Shown here piece by piece: positions 1 through 9,164 of a DNA stretch of 64,000 nt. The notes beneath the pieces were generated by a model. It made no database searches, was not told the origin of the DNA, and saw only the letters and a program-made list of their open reading frames with translations. Position 1 is the first letter of the stretch; each line of letters starts with the position of its first letter. Position numbers and translations under genes: made by a program. The DNA is from an uncultured Clostridia bacterium (GTDB lineage: Bacteria > Bacillota > Clostridia > Oscillospirales > Ruminococcaceae), in NCBI GenBank assembly GCA_947625915.1, contig CANQPX010000004.1, positions 31,205 to 95,204 of the forward strand. Direction: 5' to 3'.

Positions 1-1
1 C

Positions 2-763
2 GGAAATATCGAACTTTCCTCTCAGTTCTGGCGCGCGTTCAGGAATACGTTCCTGTTAAGCTTCTACGGTCTGGTGTTCGGTTTCCCCATGCCGATAATC
101 ATTGCGCTGTTCTTCAACGAAGTGCGCTCAAATATAGCGCGGAGCATCTATCAGGTGCTTACATACCTTCCTAAGTTCATGTCAACGGTCGTAATGACAT
201 CACTGGTAATGATGCTCGTAAAACAAGGCTCCGATACATCGGGAATGCAGCCCGGCGTTATCTCGCAGCTCCTTACGCATATAGGCGCTATCTCAAACGA
301 GACAGCATATGTAGGTATGCTGAACGATCCGTCCTTCTTCAGGGCTATATATCAGATAAGCGGCATATGGGAAGGCGCAGGATATGACAGTATCGTGTTC
401 TTTGCGGCGATAATCGCGATATCACCTACGAGTTACGAAGCCGCCCAGATAGACGGCGCGGGAAAAATGGCTCAGATGAAATACGTTATCCTGCCGTCCA
501 TACTTTCGACAATCGTTATCATGCTCATAACAAGGATAGGCTCACTGCTCAATATCGGTTATGAAAAAGTTCTGCTTCTGTATAACCCGAATACATACGT
601 TACCGCTGATGTCGTTTCCACTTTCGCACAAAGGAACGGTATCGCAGGCGCATTGAAGGGTATGGCTTCCGCCGCAGAAATGATGAACAATATCATAGGA
701 ATGCTGCTCGTTATAGGCGCAAATACCATCGCACGAAAAGCATCCGATGTATCACTCTACTAA
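2..763 (+). CDS. Carbohydrate ABC transporter permease, LplB type (5' truncated)
   Basis: Membrane permease of a CUT1-class oligosaccharide importer. The frame is open to the left edge, and residues before the ORF-track ATG (FWRAFRNTFLLSFYGLVFG) are typical LplB sequence, so the gene starts outside the window. Several hydrophobic spans are visible, and the cytoplasmic EAA loop that docks the ATPase reads EAAQIDGAGKMAQ. It ends 12 bases before the second permease, so the two are co-transcribed and should form the heterodimeric channel. The neighbouring pectin enzymes suggest oligogalacturonide or rhamnogalacturonan fragments as substrate; that part is inference from context. Confidence 0.9.
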   Translation, partial: GNIELSSQFWRAFRNTFLLSFYGLVFGFPMPIIIALFFNEVRSNIARSIYQVLTYLPKFMSTVVMTSLVMMLVKQGSDTSGMQPGVISQLLTHIGAISNETAYVGMLNDPSFFRAIYQISGIWEGAGYDSIVFFAAIIAISPTSYEAAQIDGAGKMAQMKYVILPSILSTIVIMLITRIGSLLNIGYEKVLLLYNPNTYVTADVVSTFAQRNGIAGALKGMASAAEMMNNIIGMLLVIGANTIARKASDVSLY

Positions 764-775
764 AGAGGTCTGATT

Positions 776-1672
776 ATGAAAAGAAAACTTGAAATTTCCG
801 AGTATATTTTTAAAGTCATCAGCTACCTGCTGCTGACGGTATTTGCGGTAAGCTGTCTTTATCCGTTTATCTACACTATTTCTTCCGCAATAAGCGGCTA
901 TGTTGAAGTAAGAGATTCCACGATAGTGCTGTTCCCGAAAAATGTACAGTTCGACGCGTTCAGGGACGTGTTCAACAACAATATGTTCTGGAACGCTTAT
1001 ACAAATACGCTGTTCCTTACATTTTACGGTACGATATGGGAAATGATACTTTCGATATTCGGCGCATATGCGCTCTCGAAGAAGCGTCTGCTCTTCCGCA
1101 AAGGCTTTAACTTCTTTCTCGTATTCACAATGTGGTTCAGCGCGGGTCTTGTTCCTCAGTATCTGAACTACCTTGCTACAAAGCGCGTTTTCCAAGGAGT
1201 CGGCATATTCGATGACAAGTGGCTCGTTGTAATCGCTATGGGTATGCAGGCTATGAACATCATACTCCTGCGTAACTCCTTTGAAGGCGTTCCTTCCGAG
1301 ATCGAAGAAGCCGCGATCGTTGACGGCGCGACCGAAATGCAGGTCCTCCGGAAAGTTTATCTGCCCATGAGCAAATCCATTCTCGCAACAGTGGCTCTGT
1401 TCTTTGCGATATCACGTTGGAACGGTTACTTCTGGGCAAGACAGATGATCTCGAGCGCAAACGAGCAGCCGTTACAGGTCTATATGCGTCTGCGGCTTGA
1501 AGAATATTCCGATCCGGAACTTACCACCAACTGGCAGCTGAGCCACAGCTATGCTCCCGATTCGGTAATATATGCGCTAATCGTTTGCTCGATAATCCCG
1601 ATACTCGTTATCTATCCGTTCATACAGAAATATTTCGCCAAGGGCGTAAATGTCGGCGGCGTAAAGGAATGA
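776..1672 (+). CDS. Carbohydrate ABC transporter permease, LplC/YtcP type
   Basis: Second permease of the importer, 298 aa, the usual length for the LplC/AraQ-like partner. It has an N-terminal membrane span, about six hydrophobic segments and an EAA loop (EEAAIVDGATEMQ). An AAAGAGG-like ribosome binding site precedes the ATG. It lies between the LplB-type permease and the binding lipoprotein, the standard CUT1 order. No dedicated ATPase is fused or adjacent; the MsmX-type ATPases further downstream are the likely partners. Confidence 0.92.
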   Translation: MKRKLEISEYIFKVISYLLLTVFAVSCLYPFIYTISSAISGYVEVRDSTIVLFPKNVQFDAFRDVFNNNMFWNAYTNTLFLTFYGTIWEMILSIFGAYALSKKRLLFRKGFNFFLVFTMWFSAGLVPQYLNYLATKRVFQGVGIFDDKWLVVIAMGMQAMNIILLRNSFEGVPSEIEEAAIVDGATEMQVLRKVYLPMSKSILATVALFFAISRWNGYFWARQMISSANEQPLQVYMRLRLEEYSDPELTTNWQLSHSYAPDSVIYALIVCSIIPILVIYPFIQKYFAKGVNVGGVKE

Positions 1673-1759
1673 TCTTTTGTGTTATCAAGCGCGTACCTGC
1701 GATTGATATATAATCTCAGGCGAATAGCCTTACACGCAAAACTCTGAAGGAGGAATAAA

Positions 1760-3985
1760 ATGAAAAAAGCAAAAATTTTGCCCTCAGTGCTTGCAGCTGC
1801 TCTTGCAGCTTCAACGCTCATGACAGGCTGCGGAGGTAATACCGATAATACCGGAGATACAACTACCGCTGCAGGCGGAGGGGACGCAACAACAGCTGCA
1901 GCCGGAGGCGACAGCAGCAGCGGCGAGGCAACTACTGCCGGAAATGCCGAGGAACTTCTTCCCATCGCGGAAGGTACAACTGTCCGCATGGCTTGCGGTT
2001 ACAACAGCGATAAGACCGGTATGAGCTTTACAGCCGATCTTGCAGGCGAGGGAATTACCCTTGCTGACGGAAAAACTTACAATTCCGGAGATCTGAAGCC
2101 TACATGGCAGGCAATAGAGGAGATCCTCGGAATAAAGATCGAGGACAAGTATCAGGGCAACTCCGCTTCCGATGAGTACCAGTATTGGGACGCTCAGCTC
2201 GATCAGGTGGATATGCTCAGCGGTACGGCTACTCTCCTTTCCGAAAACGGTCAGCAGGGCAAGCTCGTTAACCTTGCTCAGTACCTTGATCAGATGCCTA
2301 ACTTCAAGGCTTATCTCGAAGCTAACCCTATTGTTCGCCTTTCCATCACAGGCGCGGCGGCAGGTCCTAACGCAGGCGCTATCTACTTCTCACCTTACTT
2401 CGACGGTGTTGACGATATCGAGCGTATGCCGCTGATGAGAACAGACTGGGTAGAAAAACTTCTTAACGGCGCAGGAGAATTTACCGCAGATGCAAGCAAT
2501 AACACTGCTGCTCCCGTTTATACTCCTTATATGCCTACTTCCGGTTCCATCGAGATCGACGTTGTAAAGGCTGACGGCTCCGGAACAGAGAAAGTTACAA
2601 AGAATTACGACGCTTACGGCAATATCGTTGACAAGATGAATGCCGCAGGTTCAATGGACGGCGTTACTGCCGTTAATATGCTCCGTCAGTATATCGATGA
2701 GACATACGGCGGATATTACGGAGAAAACCGCGCAGACCTCTTTATCGGTCAGAACGCTGCTTGGGATGCCGATGAACTCGTTGCCCTTCTCCGCTGCGTA
2801 GTTGCAAATCCCCAGACTCTTAACGGTACAGACAGCGTACAGGGCCTCTTCTCCCGTGAAGACGCTAACAACCAGAGACGTGTTGATATGTTCCGCTTCG
2901 CAGGTACACTGTTCGGCGTACGCGGCATGGAATCCAGACTCGATTACCTCTATGTAGGTACAGACGGCGAACTCCACGACGCACGCAACGAAGCTGCAAC
3001 ATATGAAGCACTCTCCAAGATGCACGATATGGCTTCCGAAGGTCTCATTTCTCAGGCATTCATCAATCAGGAAGATGTTAATACCGAGAAATACCTCTCC
3101 GATGACAACGGCTTTATGCACTATGACTACAACCAGACTCAGACCGCTTACAACGCTACCGCTCTCGATAACGCTGCAGGCGAAAAGTATATGGCAGTTA
3201 TGGTACCTGTTGCACGTTGGAACGATGGTGAAGAAAAGTATATGAGATTTACAGAATCATGGCGTTCTGTAAAGACAGACGGTTGGGGGATCTCCGTTTC
3301 GGGCGTTGGCGATGATACCAACAAACTTAACGCTTGCCTCAGACTGATCGACTATGCTTACAGCCCCGAGGGTCAGGTTCTTATGTCCTACGGTCCTGAT
3401 GCTTTCGTAAAGCATGACGACGCAGGAAATGTCGTAACATTCAACTTCAACGGTCAGGAATGGCCTGTTATCTCCGATGAGTCCTATGACGATCTCTGGG
3501 AACTCCAGAACGGTAACTACACTAACTATGCACGTTACTACATCGGCTCTACACTCAGCTTCGTAAAGAGTCAGGCGTTCGAGTATCAGTGCACTCACGA
3601 AGTCGGCAAGGAAGGCGCAGGTCATATCTCCAATGCTATCGCTCTCGGAACTATCAAGCACCCCGAACTTGCACTGGCAGATAACAGCTGGTATACTTCT
3701 ATTCCTACAGTTCTTCCTCAGGAAGTCGCTGAAACAAACGCTATCAACGAACTCACAGCACTCAGTGCTTCCGGTCAGTTCGGTTCCAGCAAGAACCAGA
3801 CTAACCTCTTCGTTGACATCATCTGCAAGGGCTTCACAGGTGAAGCGGGAGCAGATGCTGCCGCTACAGCTGACAAGGTATCAAAGACTGTTGCTGACGG
3901 CGGCTGGGGCGGTTCAACTTACCTCGCCCGCAGAAATGACGCATGGCACAGACTCCTCGATTTCTACAATTCTCTTAACGGCTGA
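1760..3985 (+). CDS. Extracellular solute-binding lipoprotein (family 1)
   Basis: Surface sugar receptor of the importer, 741 aa, longer than the typical 400-550 aa. The N-terminus is a lipoprotein signal (KK, hydrophobic stretch, lipobox LMTGC with Cys about 24). A Gly/Thr/Ala-rich flexible linker of about 40 residues follows, then the mature binding domain. The ATG follows a strong AGGAGGA site. The size and position behind LplB/LplC resemble the YtcQ/LplA group, which handles large plant oligosaccharides. The pectin genes downstream suggest uronate-containing oligomers. Strongly biased, evenly spaced codons suggest high expression. Confidence 0.9.
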   Translation: MKKAKILPSVLAAALAASTLMTGCGGNTDNTGDTTTAAGGGDATTAAAGGDSSSGEATTAGNAEELLPIAEGTTVRMACGYNSDKTGMSFTADLAGEGITLADGKTYNSGDLKPTWQAIEEILGIKIEDKYQGNSASDEYQYWDAQLDQVDMLSGTATLLSENGQQGKLVNLAQYLDQMPNFKAYLEANPIVRLSITGAAAGPNAGAIYFSPYFDGVDDIERMPLMRTDWVEKLLNGAGEFTADASNNTAAPVYTPYMPTSGSIEIDVVKADGSGTEKVTKNYDAYGNIVDKMNAAGSMDGVTAVNMLRQYIDETYGGYYGENRADLFIGQNAAWDADELVALLRCVVANPQTLNGTDSVQGLFSREDANNQRRVDMFRFAGTLFGVRGMESRLDYLYVGTDGELHDARNEAATYEALSKMHDMASEGLISQAFINQEDVNTEKYLSDDNGFMHYDYNQTQTAYNATALDNAAGEKYMAVMVPVARWNDGEEKYMRFTESWRSVKTDGWGISVSGVGDDTNKLNACLRLIDYAYSPEGQVLMSYGPDAFVKHDDAGNVVTFNFNGQEWPVISDESYDDLWELQNGNYTNYARYYIGSTLSFVKSQAFEYQCTHEVGKEGAGHISNAIALGTIKHPELALADNSWYTSIPTVLPQEVAETNAINELTALSASGQFGSSKNQTNLFVDIICKGFTGEAGADAAATADKVSKTVADGGWGGSTYLARRNDAWHRLLDFYNSLNG

Positions 3986-4027
3986 TAATATCCCTTGCTG
4001 AAAAGCAAAATAAACTTAAATGCATGG

Positions 4028-4056
4028 CCGCGCGAAACCAATACGATTTTGCGCGG
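4028..4056 (+). other. Hairpin downstream of the binding-protein gene
   Basis: CCGCGC pairs with GCGCGG, extended by AAA/TTT after one bulged G. No U-run follows, so it is not a canonical terminator. Its position, between a highly expressed binding-protein gene and the next genes, fits an mRNA-stabilising hairpin that raises the receptor level relative to downstream products (inference). Confidence 0.45.
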
Positions 4057-4082
4057 TGTTGCATAATCCACATTATGTTTAT

Positions 4083-4106
4083 GAGGAGGAGCCCGCTCTC
4101 CTCCTC
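4083..4106 (+). other. Perfect 9-bp hairpin GAGGAGGAG/CTCCTCCTC
   Basis: A 9-bp perfect inverted repeat with loop CCCGCT, 20 bases before the ATG at 4127. The left arm is itself a Shine-Dalgarno-like sequence held in the stem. The actual ribosome binding site of the next gene appears to be AAGGAAGG just downstream. No T-run follows. It may stabilise the RNA or act as a decoy site. Confidence 0.4.
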
Positions 4107-4126
4107 CAACATAAAGGAAGGTCTTT

Positions 4127-4723
4127 ATGTATAAGAAACAAATGACATTTCAAAAAATCGTGTGCATGATGATGCTTATAGCATCCGCACTTGTATTCGT
4201 TTATTCTCTGGGTATCTCGACCGATCTCTATGATGCTCTGGCAAAAACGATCTTATATCCTGATTATGATCTGGATCAGACGTATGTTACGGGGTCAAGA
4301 GTCTATTATGATATGTTCAAGTTCAATTCTGACTTCACAAAAGCCAGTATAGGACTTATTATCGTTACGCTTATCTTATTTGTTACAAACACCCATGCAC
4401 GCAGAAAATATTACATAGGCAACTACATCGCGGTGGGATTGTCTACGGCGGCTAATGTTGTCATGTCGATCTGGTGCCTGACTCAGATAACGAGTTTCAA
4501 AGCTCAATACCGGAATAATGTTGATTTTGAGGCGCTGGAAACGTTCTCGAAAGACTGGGGAACACTTTATATCGGACCTGACGATACATTCTGGTTCGAT
4601 GTGGGATATGTGGTTTTTGGTATTCTTTTGCTTATGTCGTGTTTGCTTATTTTGAATGTAATATTGAAAGTGATCGTGATGAAGGCAGAAAAAAACGCTA
4701 TCGGAAGCAGAAAGGGTGTGTGA
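4127..4723 (+). CDS. Small multi-pass membrane protein, unknown function
   Basis: 198 aa with about four predicted membrane spans (residues about 9-30, 70-90, 102-122 and 158-185) and a polar loop of about 40 residues after the first span. It starts at ATG after AAGGAAGG. I recognise no family. It is the first of a set of small membrane proteins placed between the importer's permeases/receptor and its ATPase, and the tight spacing implies one transcript. An accessory role in the sugar importer is possible but is inferred from position only. Confidence 0.75.
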   Translation: MYKKQMTFQKIVCMMMLIASALVFVYSLGISTDLYDALAKTILYPDYDLDQTYVTGSRVYYDMFKFNSDFTKASIGLIIVTLILFVTNTHARRKYYIGNYIAVGLSTAANVVMSIWCLTQITSFKAQYRNNVDFEALETFSKDWGTLYIGPDDTFWFDVGYVVFGILLLMSCLLILNVILKVIVMKAEKNAIGSRKGV

Positions 4724-4724
4724 C

Positions 4725-5240
4725 ATGGATCTGAATAATGATGCTGCACTTATCAGAAAGGATCGGCTCCGCTATACAAAGAACAAAATGTCCGCAAATC
4801 TGATCCTGCTCGCAATAGCTGTTAATGCACTGTACTTTGTCAGTATATATAGTTCCGACGTTGGCAGCTACTACTATAAGATCTTTATAGGCGCGTCCAT
4901 CGTTTATAACCTCGTTTTCATGCTTACGGCGTTCCTTTCGTCGGAAGGCGTAAAAAGCTATAAAATGGGTTATTCATATGTTTCGATAATACTCGGTATC
5001 CTGCAGGTGGTACGTATCTTCTACATACCGATGAAAGCTTGGAAAGAAACTAACCCGACAGCTGATGCTGAGTTCCCGACAGTAATGTCGGACGGACAGT
5101 TCCGGTACGTTGTGATATGTCTGGGCATATCTGCGGTGCTGCTCGCGGCTGCGGGCATCGTCGGCATTTATAAAACGACCATGCTCAACAGTTATCAGGC
5201 GGAACTCGATAAAAAACAAGAGGGAGTAAGCCATGAGTGA
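4725..5240 (+). CDS. Small membrane protein, unknown function
   Basis: 171 aa. The ATG at 4725 is preferred over the track's GTG at 4716 because AAAGGG sits 8 bases upstream and the previous gene stops at 4723. About four hydrophobic spans are visible, with an N-terminal charged segment (RKDRLRYTKNK) and a polar C-terminus. Its stop overlaps the start of the ABC ATPase gene by 8 bases, so translation is probably coupled and the product may work with the transporter. No recognised family. Confidence 0.75.
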   Translation: MDLNNDAALIRKDRLRYTKNKMSANLILLAIAVNALYFVSIYSSDVGSYYYKIFIGASIVYNLVFMLTAFLSSEGVKSYKMGYSYVSIILGILQVVRIFYIPMKAWKETNPTADAEFPTVMSDGQFRYVVICLGISAVLLAAAGIVGIYKTTMLNSYQAELDKKQEGVSHE

Positions 5241-6291
5241 TCTTAAATTACAACATCTTGATAAAATTTATGATAACAATGTTCAGGCGGTATTTGATTT
5301 TAACCTGAATGTGAAAGACGGCGAATTCATAGTTCTTGTAGGACCTTCGGGCTGCGGAAAGTCAACGACTCTGCGTATGGTGGCGGGTCTTGAGGATATC
5401 TCGGCAGGCAATCTTATTATCGACGGCAAGGACGTTACGCAAATGCCGCCGAAGGATCGCGATATCGCTATGGTCTTTCAGAACTACGCTTTGTACGGTC
5501 ATATGACCGTTTACGAAAATATGGCGTTTTCTCTGATGCTGAGAAAAGAAAATAAGAATGAGATCCATCAGAAAGTCCTTGCTGCTGCTGAGATACTCGA
5601 TCTTACCAGTCAGCTGAATAAAAAGCCTAATCAGCTTTCAGGCGGTCAGAGACAAAGAGTCGCTATGGGACGTGCAATAGTGCGTACACCGAAAGTTTTC
5701 CTGTTCGATGAGCCGCTGTCTAACCTTGACGCAAGGCTAAGAGGTTCAACGCGCCGCGAGATAATGCTCCTGCATAAACGCCTCGGTGCGACCATACTGT
5801 ATGTTACACATGACCAGACAGAAGCCCTGACGCTTGCGGACAGGATAGTTTGTATGTCTATGGGTCATGTTCAGCAGATAGGTACGCCGCTTGAACTTTA
5901 TGATACCCCCGCAAACCTCTTTGTGGCAAGCTTTATCGGACTTCCGCCAATGAACCTGTTCGATGCGGAGATCAAAAACGGTCAGGCGGTATGCGATAGT
6001 TTTGCTGTTGACCTTACGGCGGAGGAAAAAGAACTCCTCTCAAAATATAACGGTCAGACCGTAACGCTCGGCGTTCGCCCCGAAAATGTTGCCGAGGGCG
6101 GAAACATAAAGATAAATGTTTTCTCAAACGAAAATCTGGGCATGAATACCCTTGTGAACGGCACAGCCGGAAACCATAAGATCACTTGTAAGTTCCGCGA
6201 TTGGTGTACTTACAAGCCCGGCGATACGGTCAATGTTTCTTTCAATAAGAGACATTTCTTCGATAAGAATACGACCAACGCCATAAGATAA
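5233..6291 (+). CDS. Sugar ABC transporter ATPase, MsmX/UgpC family
   Basis: 352-aa ATPase that powers CUT1 sugar importers from the cytoplasmic side. It shows Walker A GPSGCGKST, Q-loop, signature LSGGQRQRVAMGRA, Walker B VFLFDEP and switch His in VTHDQTEA. A C-terminal TOBE/OB-type regulatory region (residues about 240-352) is typical of the MalK/MsmX group. The gene overlaps the upstream membrane-protein gene. A second ATPase of the same family is encoded at 16,102, so this may serve the importer at 1-4,000 or be shared among several. Confidence 0.92.
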   Translation: MSDLKLQHLDKIYDNNVQAVFDFNLNVKDGEFIVLVGPSGCGKSTTLRMVAGLEDISAGNLIIDGKDVTQMPPKDRDIAMVFQNYALYGHMTVYENMAFSLMLRKENKNEIHQKVLAAAEILDLTSQLNKKPNQLSGGQRQRVAMGRAIVRTPKVFLFDEPLSNLDARLRGSTRREIMLLHKRLGATILYVTHDQTEALTLADRIVCMSMGHVQQIGTPLELYDTPANLFVASFIGLPPMNLFDAEIKNGQAVCDSFAVDLTAEEKELLSKYNGQTVTLGVRPENVAEGGNIKINVFSNENLGMNTLVNGTAGNHKITCKFRDWCTYKPGDTVNVSFNKRHFFDKNTTNAIR

Positions 6292-6307
6292 TAGGGAGGT
6301 ACGGCAG

Positions 6308-6889
6308 ATGTCTGATAAAAAAACCGCAAAAAAACAGGGACGCGGCATCAAGGAGTTTTTCCGTAAATCTATGGTGTCTCTGAAACGCTCACCGCAGAAT
6401 ATACCGCTTCTGGCTCTGGTACTGGCGTTCCTTATATACTCGCTGAACCTTTCGTCTATAGCAAATACTACGGCAAGGATCAACGGCGCAAATATGGGTC
6501 AGTGTGAGTTCGTGGCAATGCTGTTCTCGATACTGGCATTCGTGGTGTTCCTGAGAACTTTTCCGCGGCGACAGCCTGTGAATAAGATAATGCTGGGATT
6601 GCTGTTCGCAATGCTCATACTCCTCGGCGTGGTGGATACAGTGTATATTTCACGCATTATCGACGCTACTACACGAAGCGAAAATCAGATCGTGATAGAC
6701 GCGTCTTCAGCTTACATAACGACAGCACAGACTTCCGTTACGCTGCACGTTGTATTTATCGCGGCAACGGCTGTTCTGCTGATACTTTTGCCGCTGTATT
6801 CAAAGGCAATAAGAAAGATAAAAACTTCTATCGAAGTCGAAGGCAACGAAAATATGGAGGCTATAGATATTGCAGGTGAAGATCAGTGA
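6308..6889 (+). CDS. Small membrane protein, unknown function
   Basis: 193 aa with about four predicted membrane spans. It opens with a Lys-rich segment (KKTAKKQGRGIKEFFRK) followed by hydrophobic stretches and ends in an acidic tail. A GGGAGGT site precedes the ATG, 16 bases after the ATPase stop. I recognise no domain. It belongs to the run of four small membrane proteins surrounding the ATPase gene, and the conserved spacing suggests one operon. Confidence 0.72.
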   Translation: MSDKKTAKKQGRGIKEFFRKSMVSLKRSPQNIPLLALVLAFLIYSLNLSSIANTTARINGANMGQCEFVAMLFSILAFVVFLRTFPRRQPVNKIMLGLLFAMLILLGVVDTVYISRIIDATTRSENQIVIDASSAYITTAQTSVTLHVVFIAATAVLLILLPLYSKAIRKIKTSIEVEGNENMEAIDIAGEDQ

Positions 6890-6956
6890 CCGCTGCAAAT
6901 GACTGTATCTGATCTTACGGCTGTATCGGCTCCGTTAAAAAGGATAAAGTTTTTTT

Positions 6957-7604
6957 ATGGCTAAAAATAATGACCGTCGGCAGGAAGAAGAAAGATCCGC
7001 CGCAAGCTATTACAAGCTCAATACGGACGCGGTGGAACGCCTGACGGACACAAAAAACGCTCCGAAAGTCTCAGATGCGGAAATAAAAAAATATACTTCA
7101 AAGGGAAAGGGAAAATTCCATATCCCCGAATGGCTGAAAATAGTATTCATAAAATTCTGGTTCTCGGGAGCGATATGTTATTACTTCCTTTGGGGACTGG
7201 GACTTTATCTGCATGGTCTTGATCTGATGTTTTCTCTGGCAGTTGGTCTCGGCATCGCGAACGATCTGCTTGTAAACAAGCTGCTGCGGTCATTTGAACC
7301 CGAACAGGGTGCTTATGATAAGTGGATGATGATAACGGCAAGAAAATTCTGGTCGATATTTCTGAATGTTATATATTCGGGAGTTGTGCTGTACTGCGTT
7401 TTTCAGTCATATTATGTCATAAACATCATGCTCGGAGTGGACGCAAACGCCGATAACTCGGAGGCAGTGGCAATGGTGGGAGTTGAACCTTTGCTGTTCG
7501 GCTTGCTGTATATGGGATTTGATATGCTTCTTATTGCAATAAAAAATACCTTTATAAAGATATTCCGTGACGCCGGTGCAAATATCCCGGGCGGAAGGAA
7601 ATGA
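6957..7604 (+). CDS. Membrane protein with long basic N-terminus, unknown function
   Basis: 215 aa. Residues 1-55 are polar and rich in Lys, Arg, Asp and Glu; about four membrane spans follow, and a short basic tail ends GGRK. The stop codon overlaps the GH28 start in an ATGA arrangement, so the two are translationally coupled. No family recognised. It is the last of the four unassigned membrane proteins before the pectinase genes. Confidence 0.72.
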   Translation: MAKNNDRRQEEERSAASYYKLNTDAVERLTDTKNAPKVSDAEIKKYTSKGKGKFHIPEWLKIVFIKFWFSGAICYYFLWGLGLYLHGLDLMFSLAVGLGIANDLLVNKLLRSFEPEQGAYDKWMMITARKFWSIFLNVIYSGVVLYCVFQSYYVINIMLGVDANADNSEAVAMVGVEPLLFGLLYMGFDMLLIAIKNTFIKIFRDAGANIPGGRK

Positions 7605-9160
7605 GATCAGGTGTGAAAATGATAAACACTTTATTTATCGGTTCGGTAAGCGCCTGCTTTGAACTGGAAAATTCCTGCGCTTACTTCAATGATAACGAAT
7701 ATTCGGTAAAGCTTGACGGGGAAACTTTGTTTTCAGCGAAAACCAACGTTTTCTCATTGTTTGACCTGCGCCCCGACCGAGAATACGTTCTTGAAGTCAC
7801 GGGACAGGAAACACTGAGATTTAAGACCGCTAAGGAGACTTGCGCTGTAAATGTAAAGGATTTCGGCGCTGTGGGAGACGGCATTTCCGATGATACGCTC
7901 AGCGTACAGACTGCGGTGAATTGTCTGCCCGAAGGAGGACGCCTGCTGTTCCCGGAAGGCGTTTACAGCGTTGCGCCGATCAACCTTAAAAGCCATATTA
8001 CCATAGAGCTTTCAGAAAATGCCGTTCTGCTCGGAAATACCGATACTTCACGCTATCCGATAATTCCCGGAGAACTTTCGGATATCGTTAACGGAGAGTC
8101 CGTCCATTTCGGAACGTGGGAAGGCAACGCGGCTCCTATGCACCAGTCTTTGCTGTCGGCAGAGTATGCGGAGGATATAAAAATAGTCGGAAAAGGCACT
8201 GTTGACGGTAATGCTCAGAACAGCAGCTGGTGGATAAATGTCAAAGAACAGAAAATGGCACGCCCGAGACTTATCTTCTTCAACCGCTGCAGGAACATCA
8301 CGATTCACGGCATTACGGCGCAGAATTCCGCATCATGGCAGCTGCACCCGTATTTTTCAAGGGAACTTGATTTCCTTGACCTTACCATAAACGCTCCAAA
8401 GGACAGCCCGAACACAGACGCCCTTGATCCCGAAGCTTGCGATAAGGTAAACATCATCGGCTGTAAATTCAGCGTCGGTGATGACTGCATTGCCATAAAA
8501 TCAGGCAAGATCGATATCGGAAAAAAATATAAGCAGCCTGCGATACGCCATACTATCAGGAACTGCATAATGCAGTTCGGACACGGCGCCATCACGCTGG
8601 GAAGCGAAATGGCAGGCGGCGTGAAAGAATTGACCGTTAACAGATGCATTTTCAGCCATACCGACAGAGGTCTGCGTATAAAAACAAGACGCGGAAGAGG
8701 CAAAGATGCGATAATTGACGGAGTTTTGTTTGAAAACATAAAAATGGACGGTGTGCTTACGCCGATAGTTATAAATATGTGGTATAATTGCTGCGATCCG
8801 GACAGATTTTCCGAGTACAATACGACTCGTGAGAAACTTCCGGTGGACGAACGTACGCCATATCTGGGAAAATTTACGTTCCGTGATATGGAGTGTACGA
8901 ATTGTCAGGTCGCGGCGTGTTACTGCGACGGTCTGCCGGAAATGCCGATAGACGATATCACTCTCGAAAATATTGATTTTACATACGATCCCGATGCAAA
9001 ACCCGGAGTTCCCGCAATGAGGAACAATGCCGAGAAAATGTGCAGGGCGGGTATGTATTTCGATAACGTAAATAAACTTACGGTGAAGAATGTCCGTGTG
9101 GAGGGCTGTAGCGGCGAAGAACTTCTTGCGCATAATGTTGCGGAACTCAGTAAGGAGTGA
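7601..9160 (+). CDS. Glycoside hydrolase family 28 (polygalacturonase-like)
   Basis: 519 aa, right-handed beta-helix enzyme that hydrolyses alpha-galacturonosyl links in pectin fragments. A short N-terminal beta-sandwich-like region (1-85) precedes the pectate-lyase-like segment beginning KDFGAVGDG. The GH28 active-site motifs are all present: NTD (about 270), GDD (about 293), GHG (about 327) and RIK (about 358). No signal peptide is seen, so it probably acts in the cytoplasm on imported oligomers, releasing galacturonate. The start could be 7601 (coupled ATGA, GGAAGGAA site) or the ATG at 7619. It could equally be an exo-polygalacturonase or a rhamnogalacturonan-specific form. Confidence 0.93.
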   Translation: MRSGVKMINTLFIGSVSACFELENSCAYFNDNEYSVKLDGETLFSAKTNVFSLFDLRPDREYVLEVTGQETLRFKTAKETCAVNVKDFGAVGDGISDDTLSVQTAVNCLPEGGRLLFPEGVYSVAPINLKSHITIELSENAVLLGNTDTSRYPIIPGELSDIVNGESVHFGTWEGNAAPMHQSLLSAEYAEDIKIVGKGTVDGNAQNSSWWINVKEQKMARPRLIFFNRCRNITIHGITAQNSASWQLHPYFSRELDFLDLTINAPKDSPNTDALDPEACDKVNIIGCKFSVGDDCIAIKSGKIDIGKKYKQPAIRHTIRNCIMQFGHGAITLGSEMAGGVKELTVNRCIFSHTDRGLRIKTRRGRGKDAIIDGVLFENIKMDGVLTPIVINMWYNCCDPDRFSEYNTTREKLPVDERTPYLGKFTFRDMECTNCQVAACYCDGLPEMPIDDITLENIDFTYDPDAKPGVPAMRNNAEKMCRAGMYFDNVNKLTVKNVRVEGCSGEELLAHNVAELSKE

Positions 9161-9164
9161 CCTT

